In this document: positions 1 to 38,713 of the stretch, piece after piece
Numbering within the stretch: the first letter of the stretch is position 1
Layout of the letters: each line of letters opens with the position of its first letter
Source of the DNA: Mesostigma viride
Taxonomy: Eukaryota > Streptophyta > Mesostigmatophyceae > Mesostigmatales > Mesostigmataceae
Reading direction: 5' to 3'
Assembly: GCA_009746045.1 (NCBI GenBank)
Contig: RPFO01000038.1
Location: forward strand, 473,596 to 537,595
Length of the DNA stretch: 64,000 nucleotides
Translations under genes and position numbers: made by a program
Notes under the pieces: generated by a model
Database searches by the model: none
Told to the model about the DNA's origin: nothing
The model's input: the letters and a program-made list of their open reading frames with translations, nothing else

Positions 1-94
1 TGGCCTTACCGACCGCCCTGAGGTCATGGCAACACACATGGCAGCAAGGAAGGGCCCGTGAATAAATACTAGGCCGACCCAGGGGAGGACCTAC

Positions 95-7911
<7,817 letters not shown>

Positions 7912-10900
7912 CTGCACGCAAAAAGACGTCGTTTTTCCCAAAGAAAAAGTGGGAAATTTTTTTAAGTGTTGCACGTTACCTGCGCAGCTTGCCAAAATGA
8001 CTGGAAAGTCGAGCAGATGCACAGCAAGTCATTCAAGTATGTGTAGCGTACCATTTAGCGCAATTTTTTGACCTTCAAACCGCGCAGGCATCACGTTAAT
8101 GCCAGCCATGTCTTCTGCACCGTTTTCCATGTCAATCCAACCAACAGTTACGAAAATGCCACGTTCAGAATTTCACTACTTGCAAATTGCATGGCTGTCG
8201 TATGGTAACATTGATTTTTGCATCATCACGGCCAAATTCACGGGGAAATATGCATATAACGAGTCTAGCCGATACAGCACGTCTTGGCGGACAATCGCAT
8301 AACACTCGAACTCATTATTGTTATGCACCAGGCACTGCCTTGGCCAGTGGCCACCATTATTTTAAAATGGCCAGTCAGTTCGCGACAGCCTGCCACGTGG
8401 CATTCTTGATGGTTTGGTTTGGTCCTTCCAATGTTTTTTTCTGCCGGCTGCAACAGGACGCCTACTGTTGTTAGAGGTTGTTAGAGGGCTCCGTGCATGC
8501 AGACAATCATGTTTTTTTTTTTTGAGACTATATCGATGTGCACATGTCAGTTGGCTAAGCTTAGCCGCCTAGCGGCTAAGCTTAGGTAAGGTTTACGAAA
8601 ATTTTCAAACTTTTCATTAAAATTATATTAAAATATTTAAGCGCGACGCACAGCGTCTCCACAGACATTTTTCTACCTACAAAATACAATGTTAATCATG
8701 ATTCTGGCGCTGTCACAAGGTCCGGCCGGCGACTTGCGCCGGAAATGCGCGGACTACACAAAGTAATTTGGCACACGGCCACGTCCAGGCTGTTTCCTCA
8801 CGTGACTTAGTGTTTTCCTGTTGACATCATGCCCATTTAATATTAATGCTGCTGTTACCCTGCTCATGACCATGCCCTGAATTCCATTCTTTGGTTTAGT
8901 GTTTTCTTGTTTAGGGGCTGGCATGCATGCGTTGCCGTTGACATGCCATGGATGAAAAACGCCAAGAAGAGTATATGGCCCCGCTGCCACCAAAAAGCAC
9001 CTGGTTGATCAACCAAGGGGATAGCCTGCACAGTGAGACACAAACACAGCAGACCCAGCAAAGCAAAATTCAGGTTGTAAGCGAGTGGAGATTACTTTTG
9101 ACATGCTTGATGAAGAAATATATAACACACCTTCTATTGTCACACCTGCTATAAACAAATAGTTGATTGATCACCTTATACACCACGTAAACATGCTAGC
9201 AGACGCGCTCTTCAGTCCAGTGAAAATCCACGTGCGAAGCCAGTCAGCTTACGCAGAAAGCACCATGAATGTAAATGACGCCCCAAACCCGTGACCAGGC
9301 AAGCATCCAGAGGGGCTTTCCAAGCCCAGTATATTCCAGAAAAAAGCATCACAGATCCTTGGGCAACCGAACGGACGTTAACGGACATTCGAAGGACCAT
9401 GAAGATGGCGTCCTGCACGGCTAAGAAAATAAAACGCAACGCTACGCTATGTCTTTGCTGCGACTAGGTGGATTCGGTGAAAAGGAAAGAACGCAACCAT
9501 GAAAATGCATCAGAAAGAGAGCAGGTAGTACCCCGGTAGGTAGTACGCCTCACCATCGGCATCGCCAGTTACGTCCCGTGGCAAAAAATCCAGCGTTCTT
9601 TCCAAAAAAGTTTCTTTCCAGAAACTCGTCGGCCCCACCCCACGCCTTCCACGAACAGCAAACTGATTTTACTAGGCACCCAGTACGTAAAGCAATTAAG
9701 CATGATACTATACCTAAATTCCTATAATAGAATACCTAAATCTACAACGACATTCCATTTCCAGGTCGCCATAGCGACGCGGACCTCTCCCACGCAGGTA
9801 TCACTCCGTTGACGCACCTCCAGCTCAGAAAATTTTGTACTTGCTCTTCAAACATAAAATTTTGACGTATAAAACCATGGCTGCGCATTCCCCATCCCAA
9901 TTTTCTAGCGTACGTTTCCTGCCATCGCCAGCCAGAAAATTGCTCGCGGAGCACGTCACTTTGTTTTTCGTCCGGCGGCGTGGCCTGCGGCTGCGTCGTT
10001 TCGGTGGTCTTACTGTATCGATTTCGGGTCGTTTCCGTTGGATTTGTGACCGTTGGGGCCGAAGGCCGTTTGTTTTCCGTAGTTTGCTTGTTTTGTATTG
10101 GTTGTTTGGTGATTTAGTATTTGTACGGACGACCCGAGCCGCTAACTTAGCGGGTTTATCGCGTCCGTTGGATCCATCATCGGACGCTCCAGATTGTCGG
10201 CGGCTAACGTTTGAACTTTTTGCATTTTGCCTTCGTATATCATGCTGTACATCCATTGTACGGAATTGACGAATTGTGCAGTCATGATGATGTTACGTTT
10301 TCAAGCATAAAACCCGCATACATGCTGCGTCCTGTTGTAGCTCCTGTTGCGGAATGCAGACTTGGCCTGCTAGGATTGGCATCCGCATTTCCCACGGAGT
10401 GGGGACTGGGAAGTAGGGACTGGCCACGAGATCTTGTCACCTTCGGCTCACCCATCGCCATCCAGCAACCAGAAAAAACAGCTGTCACAAAATGTTGCAC
10501 AGTATTCTGCCTGGAAACATCGCTTCCCCGTTTCCGCAATGAGCATTAGGCTTAACTTGCTCCTTACGCGAAGTTTTACTTGTAAATACAAGTTACACTC
10601 TCGGTAAAGCTACTGCAAAGACTGCAGAGCGGGCTAAGGACTTGGCTTTAACCGTCTTACATATCTACAGTATTCCTGGTAAGGATATTAATTGTAACCT
10701 GTTTCACCAGCCACATTGCCAAGGCTACTGTACAGTTGGTACATGCCAACATGAGACCAGATGATGAACACATTGGGATGACCACTACGTTACACCATGA
10801 CGGTTTCTTGATGGCATACACCATACGCCAATCATATGGGCGCTGTATCAAAGTTCGCGGGAATCTTGCCAGATAGGTGACCTCGCCTATTGCGGTGGCC

Positions 10901-10989
10901 AGGCATTCAACTGCATCCAGTGAATGAGGCCCGCCCACCTGCCTCGGTGTCATCCATTACGGTCCTTCGTTGCTTAGACTTAAATAGAA
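7912..10989. other. Divergent intergenic interval with no resolved gene
   Basis: This interval lies between the most 5' PCH2 exon found and the start of the exostosin gene on the other strand, so it should hold both promoters and the missing first PCH2 exon. A GC-rich stretch at 9890–10260 stands out from its AT-richer surroundings. I recognise no protein in either strand. A splice donor (CAG/ATG-type context, GTGAGG) at 9553–9548 on the minus strand is phase-compatible with the next PCH2 exon. Confidence 0.4.
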
Positions 10990-13820
10990 ATGAGTAAATT
11001 GGGCGTCCTCAGCTATCTCTTTCTCTGCCTACTCCTAGGGCCCATCTTGTGCGTATCCGCATCCGATGCAGACCTCCCGCAAAGCAACGCACGCCGGTTG
11101 CTGGACTGCACCCGGCCAGGCTGCAACTTCAACGTCGCGGGCACCGATATGCCGTTGGCGCACATGCCACCGCCCTACCGGAACCCTCACACCGGCAAGG
11201 TCTCGCCAAAGATATACATCTATGACCTCCCTGACAAGTACACCAACGAGCACTTTTGGACCCTGGGGACGGTGTCCCTGATCAACAGGTAGGCGCTGAA
11301 ATGCCACACCATGATGTCTCTACCTCTCACTAGTAGGTTTTCTTCAAATGGTTCATTGATGAACTTTATTCATATCCCTCATGGATGCGCTCTCTTGATA
11401 TCTCTCCTTCATGCCTTCTCCCCTATCCCTTTCGTCTGTCGGCACGCCAGCCAAAACTTCTCTCCCTGCTCCCAAACTCCTCTGGCACTGTGACTTGGAC
11501 AGCCCTGCTGGGAGTCCGCGGAGTTAATCGCAAATAGTACATCCCTCTCGGTGGGCTGCATCGGTCATGCACGTCCCACATGGCCCTTTCACCCTATCCA
11601 GGCGTATATGCCGCCTCTGTAATCTTTATCGATTATTGTATGTATTGTGTACGAATTAAGATACGATCATACACGAATCACTATACGATCATACACAAAT
11701 CAAGAAATTTGTGTAGTTGGCTCACTTAATATCATGCAGCACCTGCTATGCCACCAACCAAATCGGTCAGTAACAGCAGGTTGGGGGTGGGGGGTATGAT
11801 TTCCTCTATGCATGACTGAGCAAGATGCCATGATTGGTTCCACTGCGCTGTCGGCGCGGGCTCCAAGAGCACCTGGCAGGCCCTGAGACGGATTTGCAGG
11901 GCGTTGTGTACCGGCTCCTGCACACGCTCAGTGCGTACCCCCAATAGAAAGATGTCACCATTCGGACGGTAAAGTGACACGTCACTTATAGATCAACATC
12001 ATGAAACGTCACTAATAGAAACAGGTCACTAATAAGATCAATATGATGGCTCATCAATAATAGAAACATATCACTAATAGAAACGATATAATGACGCATT
12101 ATTAATAGAAACAGGTCATCCCGCCTCGTCCTCTTGATGCGTTCAGCCTCGTTGCCGCCCCGTGCATGCTCTCGCTCTGCACTATTTCTTCCTATCCTTC
12201 TCTTTTATTCGTGTTTAATACTACTATGATAATTTCTTGCTTTCCTGACCAGACCCCCAGCCTGCCTGCTTCTTACCATGAGCTCACCCTTTTTGTCCCC
12301 GGCCTTTCAACACCGCTTCTTTGGTGCAACATTTCTCTGATGTGTGTTTGCTACCACTACCAATACCTGGATCTGTTTCTGCTACCAATACTAACGATCC
12401 TGAACTGCTGCTCGGCTACCGCTACCGCTCGCTGCGACCACTCTGGTTGGCTACCAGGCTGCGGGAGAGCGGGTACGTGACCAGCAACGGGGACGAGGCG
12501 GACTACTACTGGCTGCCCCACTCCATGCCCATGCCCCGGCCACTCATCCTCGAGATGTTCGACCTCATCAAGAGGGAGCATCCCTGGTGGAACCGCACTG
12601 TCGCCGCCCACACGGCGCGCCACATCATGGTGCTGCCTTGCGAGAAGGGGCCCGGGGACTGCTCTTTTACGATGCTGTACGACCGGGAGTTGTGGCCCGT
12701 CCACACGCCCATCTCGCCCAATGAGCCGGGCATCCCGCCGGAGCTCAACCCGGCCAATCCGGAGCGTCGGGTGATGTTTATGACGTTGAATGGGCTGATG
12801 GATGGGTACCCGATTCGCCCATGTCTCAACTGTTTCCAGCGGGGGAAGGACATCCAGCTCGTGACAGGGCACGCGCACCAGTGCGGCCCGCTGTGTGGGT
12901 ACTCGTTAGAGGAGCTGCGACAGCGATCGCCGTTCTCCAAGCTCAGCACACACCCAGGGAGCGCGGCGAATAACGGGAAGCCAAGCAGCCGAGGGGGTCA
13001 CAAGGGGGGGGACAGCTCTGGTGGGCTGTTCTCTCGGTTACTGGGAAGAGAGTCGAAGCAGCACACACGGAACATTGCCGCGCTTCACGACCACGCCCTG
13101 GGCATGGCCCAACGGCTGTGCAAGATGCGGTTAGGGGATGATGGCACGCCAGAGGAAGTGGAAGAGTGCGTCCAGAAGCTTTACGAGAATGGGTGGTCGA
13201 AGCAAATCGTCTCGACCGCCCACCCAGCCCCGCACAGGAGCACGACCTTGTTCTGGGCGGGCAACGTGCGCAACGCCCCCGTCATCGGAGTGGACAACTC
13301 GGGCCGCTACCACGCGATGCTCTATCACCACAATCGACCCGGGTTCCTGCTCGTAAACACCCACGAGGTCACGTTGCGAGACATCGACCTCGTGTTGCCC
13401 CCGCATCCACCCGTCAATTACGTCGAGGAGATGCTAAGGTCCAAGTTTTGCCTTGTCCCGTTGGGCACGCGGGGAGGAGACCCGGACCGCTACATCCCCG
13501 CGGTCCTGTTCCAATGCATTCCTGTCTGGGTGGGATCCTCCAGAGCCACCCCCATGGCGCGCCCGTTGGAGGAGCACCCGGATGTCAAGTGGGACGAGTG
13601 CTCGCTCGCGGTCGACTTGGAGGACATGGCGCAGCTGCACGAGATCTTGGCCACCTACTCGGAGAGTGCCTTGGCGGCCATGCGGCGCTGCCTTGCGGGC
13701 ATGTGGCAGCGCATGCTGTACAGCACGATCTTTGGGTCGTACCTTGGGGAGGACGGCAAGAACGACGCGTTTGATGCGATCATGACCATCCTGCGGCGGA
13801 GGCTGGAGCATGCGCCGTAG
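10990..13820 (+). CDS. Exostosin-family (GT47) glycosyltransferase
   Basis: This is a Golgi/secretory glycosyltransferase of the exostosin superfamily, which in green plants and algae builds wall or extracellular polysaccharides; the substrate cannot be read from sequence. Exon 1 is 10990–11288 and exon 2 is 12458–13820, giving 553 residues. Exon 1 ends in AG before GTAGG, and exon 2 begins with G after TTGGCTACCAG, which restores an Arg codon. Residues 1–24 form a signal peptide or anchor (hydrophobic LSYLFLCLLLGPILCV). The N-terminal exostosin signature KIYIYDLP is near residue 77, and EADYYWLPHS follows the splice. The C-terminal half has LRSKFCLVPLGTRGGDPDR and FQCIPVWVG, the usual nucleotide-sugar-side core. 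A Gly/Ser-rich low-complexity insert of about 60 residues separates the halves. Exon 2 could begin earlier (open from 12321), but the residues there look unlike the family. Stop is TAG at 13818. Confidence 0.9.
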
Positions 13821-14250
13821 CAATGGACATAGTAGCTACTAGCTGTAGCAACTAGATTTAGCAAATAGATATACCTGGTTGTCTCATCGATAACTGCCAT
13901 ATATTTTAGCTGCTGACGTGTCTAAGCAGGAATTGTAGGCCAGGTCATTGTGATGGACGTTAGCAGTAGTATAGCAGGGGTCATCGGGCCGTTGACCGCG
14001 GAGAGCATTTGTCCACAATGTCTCCTCAGGATAATATTTATGATTGACCTGCCCACTTTTACCGCCTCAGGTTGCATGGCAAGATATCTGAGGAAGCTGT
14101 GACATCAGGATCCCATCGGTGTTGCAATGCTGAGGCTAGATGTATATCAAGGAGTGTGCAGTGCATGAGACCTGTACGCATATGCAACTTGTGTACGTAC
14201 GTTATATAATTGTCTTATGAACGCTCAACTTTTAAGTTGACATAACCCAC

Positions 14251-14756
14251 ATGGAGTACCCACATGGAGTCCGAGGAGTAGTGACATCCAGCCAATCAAG
14301 ATCAACATGCATATGGGGGCTCAGTTACATCGTTTTTCCCGTCTTTGTTCTTATCGTGTTGATTTCATCACGACTCTTGTTGAACTCTTGCAGCGTTTAT
14401 TGGTCAAAGACTATGACCGAAACATTATGCTCCGTCAAGTCCGATGTTTTTTGCAACGTCACCCACATCTGTTCGGTGCTGCCCCTTGGCACAAGCTCTA
14501 CAACACAGGTCGTGGACCGGCTGGATCGCATAGTACCTCCGCACATCTGAACCCTATGATGCCAGATCTCCTTTGCGGCCGTTCCGAGCTTGGCACTGGA
14601 TTCGTTGTCCACATCGTCGCGTCGCTGCAGCAACACGATGTTTTCTGGCATCCGCGGGCTTTTGGTTCCCGCCGCACATTTGAAAGTGATGTCCTCCGGC
14701 TTTTTGCCTTTACACCGTGTGCAGTTCTTGGACGTTTGGAATCATGGCATGGCTAA
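14251..14756 (+). pseudogene. Possible decayed reverse-transcriptase C-terminal fragment
   Basis: A 149-residue reading frame begins at 14307 with RFSRLCSYRVDFITTLVELL followed by QRHPHLFG. The pattern of basic, aromatic and Cys residues followed by an Asp-Phe pair and a leucine-rich helix resembles the region just after the catalytic core in some Penelope-type or related reverse transcriptases. No catalytic motif is present and the upstream part is in another frame. It could also be chance. Confidence 0.3.
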
Positions 14757-15565
14757 CGTGATGACTGACTAGCTACCTTTTCAGTGGTTTTCCATTTGCG
14801 GGTATTTCCTCGTAAATGGTGGGAGAGCGATCGCAGCAATGGTGCTCACCACTAGACACTCCCGGCCAGCTAGGCTCGAAACACACGCCCTGATCAAGCA
14901 TGCTGTTTCCGGCCCCACCGTCTAGGTCATCTACGTCGCTCTACACGTAAGCCAGCCATAATTTGAATGCACACGGATACACATTTCCATCACCATTTAT
15001 ATTTATCATCCTGAACGACTCGAACACGCGGACAAGATAACGGCAGGCTCGAGCTACCATGGTCCGGATTCTCCCGATTTCTGGCCTGCGCTGGTTGTCT
15101 CCTTGATATGGGGGCCCAGGACCGCCACCGCCAGCCTGAATTCTCCACCGGCCGCGCCCCGGCCCCATATTCAACTCAGGGTCCAACGCGCCGACCGCCG
15201 GTAACAAGCCTATAGGCTGGGCCCCCAAATGCTAGCCCTTGCCTGCATGGGCCTGCTGCACCGGGGCTCCATTGAGCTGCCCCCCATGCATATTACACAC
15301 AGCCAGTTTGTACGAGGCCGGATCAATGTTTGAGCGAGTTTTCTACGGCCACCTGCAGTTCAGTTGTACTGGACTACTTTTCTGGCATGCGCTGGTTGTA
15401 CGTCGATCCTTGATACTGGACTACTAGTTACTGGTACTTTAATTCCACTATCACAGCTAGCCCGATGGCCGGTGTACCAAAATATACGCAACTGTTCTAA
15501 GCAAGGGCACAAGAATCGATCATCATGAAATAGCGCTAGCTTCGTTCGGGCATGTCATGCACAAT

Positions 15566-15695
15566 ATACTGCGTACAGCCGTATAACGGATTATAGTAGC
15601 AGACACGCCTTGTTAAAAGCGTATGCATGCAGGTACGATCTGACTGAATTTGGGGCTCGGACGTAAAAGTTCCGAGCTCCGCGCCGTCAGCCATG
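15566..15695. repeat. Dispersed repeat, copy 1
   Basis: About 130 bases are closely related to 40236–40366. Both copies contain the segment GACTGAATTTGGGGCTC and end near CCGTCAGCCATG. This copy has lost the perfect hairpin of the second copy. Confidence 0.75.
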
Positions 15696-16028
15696 CATGC
15701 CTGCTAGTTGTTGCAGCGGGGTTCGGCCACACAAAGAGCTATATCTACACTACGTTGCATGTCTATACATCTCGCCGTAGATCCAAGCCTACATGCGTAC
15801 TAGTCTATATAGGGGCCCAGGGCAGCAATAGATATAGAGGGACAAAAAATAGCATGACATGCATGGGGACAGGTGTAGATTTTTAGCACATACATGTCAC
15901 ATGCCACAATGATGCATGTCATGTGCACTGGTGCGCCACGTGCAGGTTCAACGAAGAGCTCTCCAAGGGCACTGCTAAAACACCTTCCAAGTGGTGAAGA
16001 GATGACAAATCATATTCATGAATAGCAT

Positions 16029-16034
16029 TTTATT
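16029..16034 (-). terminator. AATAAA-type poly(A) signal for SNU114
   Basis: On the minus strand AATAAA lies about 100 nt after the SNU114 stop codon (16138–16136), inside an AT-rich stretch. It is well placed for a 3' end, though green algae often use TGTAA instead. Confidence 0.45.
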
Positions 16035-16135
16035 AAAATAAATCTACCTACGCATGATAGAAGCAACATCCTTCCTCTATCCAACCATCTCCCAGCAGGC
16101 CTAGAATGCACTGATTTAGCAGATATTCCTGAAGA

Positions 16136-35258
<19,123 letters not shown>

Positions 35259-35677
35259 TTTCCGGACAGGGGGGAAGCGGCAGTCCCCACGTCAGCGGAC
35301 CTAGCGCGTTTGCTTTCCTGTCAAGCACGAGCTTGCGAAGGCTCCATGCCCCGCTAACTTCGCAAAAATCGCAGTATGGCAGAGTGTGAGCAAACCTACC
35401 ACCGACTTGTCCAAGTGCTTCAGCGTAACAACGGGACGGGGGACGCACAAGCCGGGCAGGCAACTGCGGGCAGCGGAAGGGGAATTCCCTATTCCAGCGG
35501 TGAAGGGGAACTATATTGTGACCGCATTAGAGTGACCGGAAAGGAAAAACACGGGTCAGCACAGGCGCGGCGCTGCCAATAGCTTATGTAAGCTGCCAAT
35601 ACTTTCGGGGAAATGGGTATATTTTATAAGCCAATCAAGTAACGTGCGTGTTTGCAACTTGCCCGTTGAAACTCTAC

Positions 35678-35878
35678 GGCGGAGCCAATTTTCGGAAGAA
35701 CCTCACCCTTATGCTTGCAAATTCGGGACAAATTCGGTGGATGGATGGATGGATGGATGTATGTATGGATGGATTGACGGATTTTCATCCCCTATTCCTA
35801 TGTTTTCTCACGTGTACGGCCTTATAAGCTTCGCCAATTCTGGCGAACCTAACGGTTCTTCCGAAAATTGGCTCCGCC
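35678..35878. repeat. Foldback repeat, copy at LINE 3' end
   Basis: It has the same 25-bp inverted repeats as 31251–31483 (GGCGGAGCCAATTTTCGG at the left and its complement at the right), with a shorter ATGG core. Homology to the other copy runs from 35636 to 35882. Confidence 0.85.
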
Positions 35879-35992
35879 TGATTATTTCCGGTGAAATGGG
35901 TGTTAGTTTATTTCCATATAACAGTTAAGGTGACCCAGGTATGCCAAAAATAGCCTGAAATGCCTAGTTGTGCCTAAATTGGGGTGCCCGCA

Positions 35993-37012
35993 TTAATAAG
36001 GCGCGCCCTGCGACCAAGGTAGCCAGTGTACTGTAGATATATCGTCATCCGGCATAAGTGTAAAGACCTGGTTCATGCCCATGAGTGCATGGAAGACTTC
36101 CAGTGGGCTGGGGGTGTCATTGTTAGGGCCCGGGTCCCATACTTTGTGTTGTTCCGTCGCCAGGAGCCAGTAACGACGCATAGCCAAGTTCCAAGAGGAG
36201 ATAAACCGGCGGACCACGGCACCTCTCGTGTACGCGGCACGTAACTTGAATACGGTCTCGTTGCGAACTTGCCATATGGTGTGAAGCATCGTCGTGCGTA
36301 GCCATATCCATGCCATCTGGTTGGCTGTGAGGCTCGCGTCCCGTAATCCCGTGATGCCGAAAATAACCGTAGATAGTGTGACGGTGGTGGGGGGAGCTGT
36401 AATAGCCATCCACTTGGCCCATATACCCAGCAGCCATTGCCAAACCCCTGCGAGTTGGCAGTCCAGAAATCTGTGCTCAATTGTTTCATCTGGAAAGTTG
36501 CATAAGCACGCCGCCGCGTGGGAGTACCGGTGGTGCAGTTGGGAATTGACCCCGATGGCCCGATGCATAAGCAGGTGCTGGACGTCGGTGGCCCGCTTGT
36601 CAACCAATGGGTGATCAACTGCCAAGGTAATGTTCTTGATCCAGGTGTAGCCCGGCCACTCGGGGTGCCAGCGCAGGCGACCCGGGTGCATCCTATGATT
36701 TTTATGTAGAAGTAGCCGGTATCCCCAGTCTGCCGTGTACTCGAAAAGGCACTTCGTCGTTGGGGTGCCGCCAGATGTGAGGACCCACCCAAATTCTAGC
36801 GGGTCTAGAGCAAGCGTGTCCAGGCGCCCCTTGCCAACATGTAGCCATGTGGTGTCGCGTATCACTGTGGTGGGGTCCAGGGGTAACATGCACGCCTGTG
36901 ACAGTGACCACGGGACCACTCGAATGCGGTGACATTGACATGCTGGAATGTAGGTGTACGATGTAATCAATTTGCCGAGAAGTCCTTGACCGTCTGGTGT
37001 CTCCTGGAGCAA
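35993..37012 (-). pseudogene. C-terminal part of a LINE reverse transcriptase with zinc-binding domain
   Basis: An uninterrupted 339-codon frame. The segment around HRAIGVNSQLHHRYSH, then CLCNFPDETIEHRFLDC and WQWLLGIW, is the zf-RVT type Cys/His motif found at the end of many plant and algal LINE polymerases, followed by the Trp-rich tail WIWLRTTMLHTIWQVRNE. The catalytic RT core is absent because the element is truncated on its 5' side. The open frame suggests a fairly recent insertion. Confidence 0.75.
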
Positions 37013-37788
37013 TTGTATGGTAACGCACGTCGACGCGACCGCAACGATGCAGCCCTTATGTACGGACGTATTTTATAAGCCAATTATCATGGACCAAAGA
37101 GGTGAGAGGGGAAATGAGTATCAGCGAATCCTAAATGAAGGTGGTCACACACTGGTGCCAATACTTGAGTATAATGACTGTAAGTTACTACCTACGAGCT
37201 TACTATGCCTGCCCCTGCGGCGTGGGACACAACAACAACAACTATGCCTGCCTCACATCAGCTGCTATCTACAGTGCTGTAAGCGGAACCACCCACACAA
37301 CTACCAGGTATGCCTGCCCCGGCAGCGCTGCCGCGCCGCGGCTGTTCGTGCGCGCGTGAGCGAGGCGGTGAGCGGTCTCAGCGGAAGCCACTACAGCTGC
37401 CCGACAGCAATCAAAAGTGCCCCACGGCCACGGCCGGCGCCGGCCGAAGACCCGGGCGAATCATGACCAGCCGACCGGGCGGACAAGCAACGGCCTTGAC
37501 GAGCCGCATTGATTGATCAGGCCATGATACGTGTGGTTCCGTCCGCATATGGGCTAACTAGGCAGTTGACATATGGCAACCATCCCGCCATCCCGCAATT
37601 AAAAAGGAAGAAAATAGGGGGGTGTTGTCGCTAGCAGCCGTGCCGGCATGGAGGCGCAAAGCGACTTCCAGCAGTGCCCACGGGGAGCGTGGCGTTCGCG
37701 TCGAGCAGCATAACCAAGAAGTATGTGGCCGGCGGGCCGGGGTGGCCCCCTCAAGGCTATGCAAGTTAGTCAACTTAGCCAAGCTCTG

Positions 37789-37873
37789 CCTATAATGGGA
37801 CTCCCCATGGATGATCGATGAATTATGAATTTAGTTAGTAGCCAAGCTCTGCCTATATAATTAATTAATTTAC

Positions 37874-37904
<31 letters not shown>

Positions 37905-38245
37905 TTAACACGTGCTCCCGTTGGGGAGTCACGGAGCACCGAAGTGCTTTTAATATCCCTGTGTGTGCACAACAGGAGAAAGGGCCGGCAGAGACCCCCA
38001 GTCTCTTTCTTGCCTAAGGCATCCCACAGCTGCATTCGGGCACGCTAGCCGCTAAACGGACACGCTAACCATATCCGGCAATCTGTGGGTGCAATAAGAC
38101 CCATGTGAGCAGGGCATAACTGAACAAGGAGCGTGGGCAAGTAATCTGATCGTAGCCAGGACGTAGCATGGCTGTACAAGGACTAAGCTATAATGGGACT
38201 CCCCATGGATGATGCATTAAGAATTCAGCCAAGCTCTGCCTATCT
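37789..38245. repeat. Short direct repeats around a TTTA tract
   Basis: About 60 bases at 37789–37857 are repeated at 38188–38245; both contain TAATGGGACTCCCCATGGAT followed by AGCCAAGCTCTGCCTAT. Between them lie a (TTTA)n tract (37866–37905) and the LINE-type terminal sequence at 37911–37938. Confidence 0.8.
37911..37938 (-). repeat. LINE-type terminal sequence, left copy
   Basis: These 28 bases are the perfect reverse complement of 43397–43424. Read on the minus strand they are followed by a TAAA-rich tail, as expected for the 3' end of a minus-strand element. Confidence 0.8.
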
Positions 38246-38291
38246 ATGGATGTATAGAGAGCTACTCTCTGCTGAGAATAATTAATTAATG

Positions 38292-38679
38292 AGCACGTGA
38301 CTGCGTCACGTGGGTGCCAATACATACAGAGTAAAGGAACCTTCAACCCTATATACACAGCGAGAAGGAGGGATCGAGGGCGCCCTAGCTTCTCTCACTG
38401 CCGCAGGTGGGCAGGCCACAGAGCGCTCTCTCGTCTCCACGTACGGCATGGTGCCGGGGCGCAACACTGTGGGTGCAATATATACAACCAGTACCAATAC
38501 CATAGGTAGGCTGACGCATAGCTTATGCTACAAATGTGAGGTGGGCTCAAGACGTCGGCTAATTAAGGCGCAAGCTGATGGCCACAAGGTGCCAGAGCTA
38601 ATTGAAGGTACTATAACGCTGTGCGCTAATATCGTTTCGATCAAGTGCATGCCGGTAATGCCTAAGCTATCCCATAATC
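38292..38679. repeat. Direct repeat of 390–420 bp, left copy
   Basis: Closely related along its length to 43852–44271, with small indels. It opens with the 19-bp hairpin CACGTGACTGCGTCACGTG (38294–38312) and ends at CTATCCCATAATC. No coding frame is shared by the two copies. Confidence 0.85.
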
Positions 38680-38713
38680 GATTGCCCCCATCTAGACAAC
38701 GAGCTTGAGTGCT

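Larger units (their letters stand above)
13821..16135. other. Convergent intergenic region
   Basis: The exostosin gene (+) and SNU114 (−) end tail to tail here. Apart from a reverse-transcriptase-like scrap at 14251–14756, a dispersed repeat copy near 15.57–15.70 kb and a poly(A)-type signal for SNU114, I see no gene. Confidence 0.6.
35620..37084 (-). mobile_element. 5'-truncated LINE with 16-bp target-site duplication
   Basis: The 16-mer TATTTTATAAGCCAAT occurs at 35620–35635 and again at 37069–37084, exactly bracketing 35636–37068. Read on the minus strand, the insert starts inside a LINE coding region, has a stop at 35993, and ends in a 3' region containing the foldback repeat also seen at 31207–31485. 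Fixed 3' end plus ragged 5' end plus long duplication is the signature of target-primed reverse transcription. Confidence 0.75.

Noticed and set aside
9835-10269. 144-residue plus-strand and 143-residue minus-strand frames
   Set aside because: They overlap on opposite strands in a GC-rich patch, are Arg-rich by composition, and show no domain.
13166-13774. 202-residue plus-strand frame inside the glycosyltransferase
   Set aside because: It is a shadow of the GC-rich exon 2 in another frame with no recognisable family.
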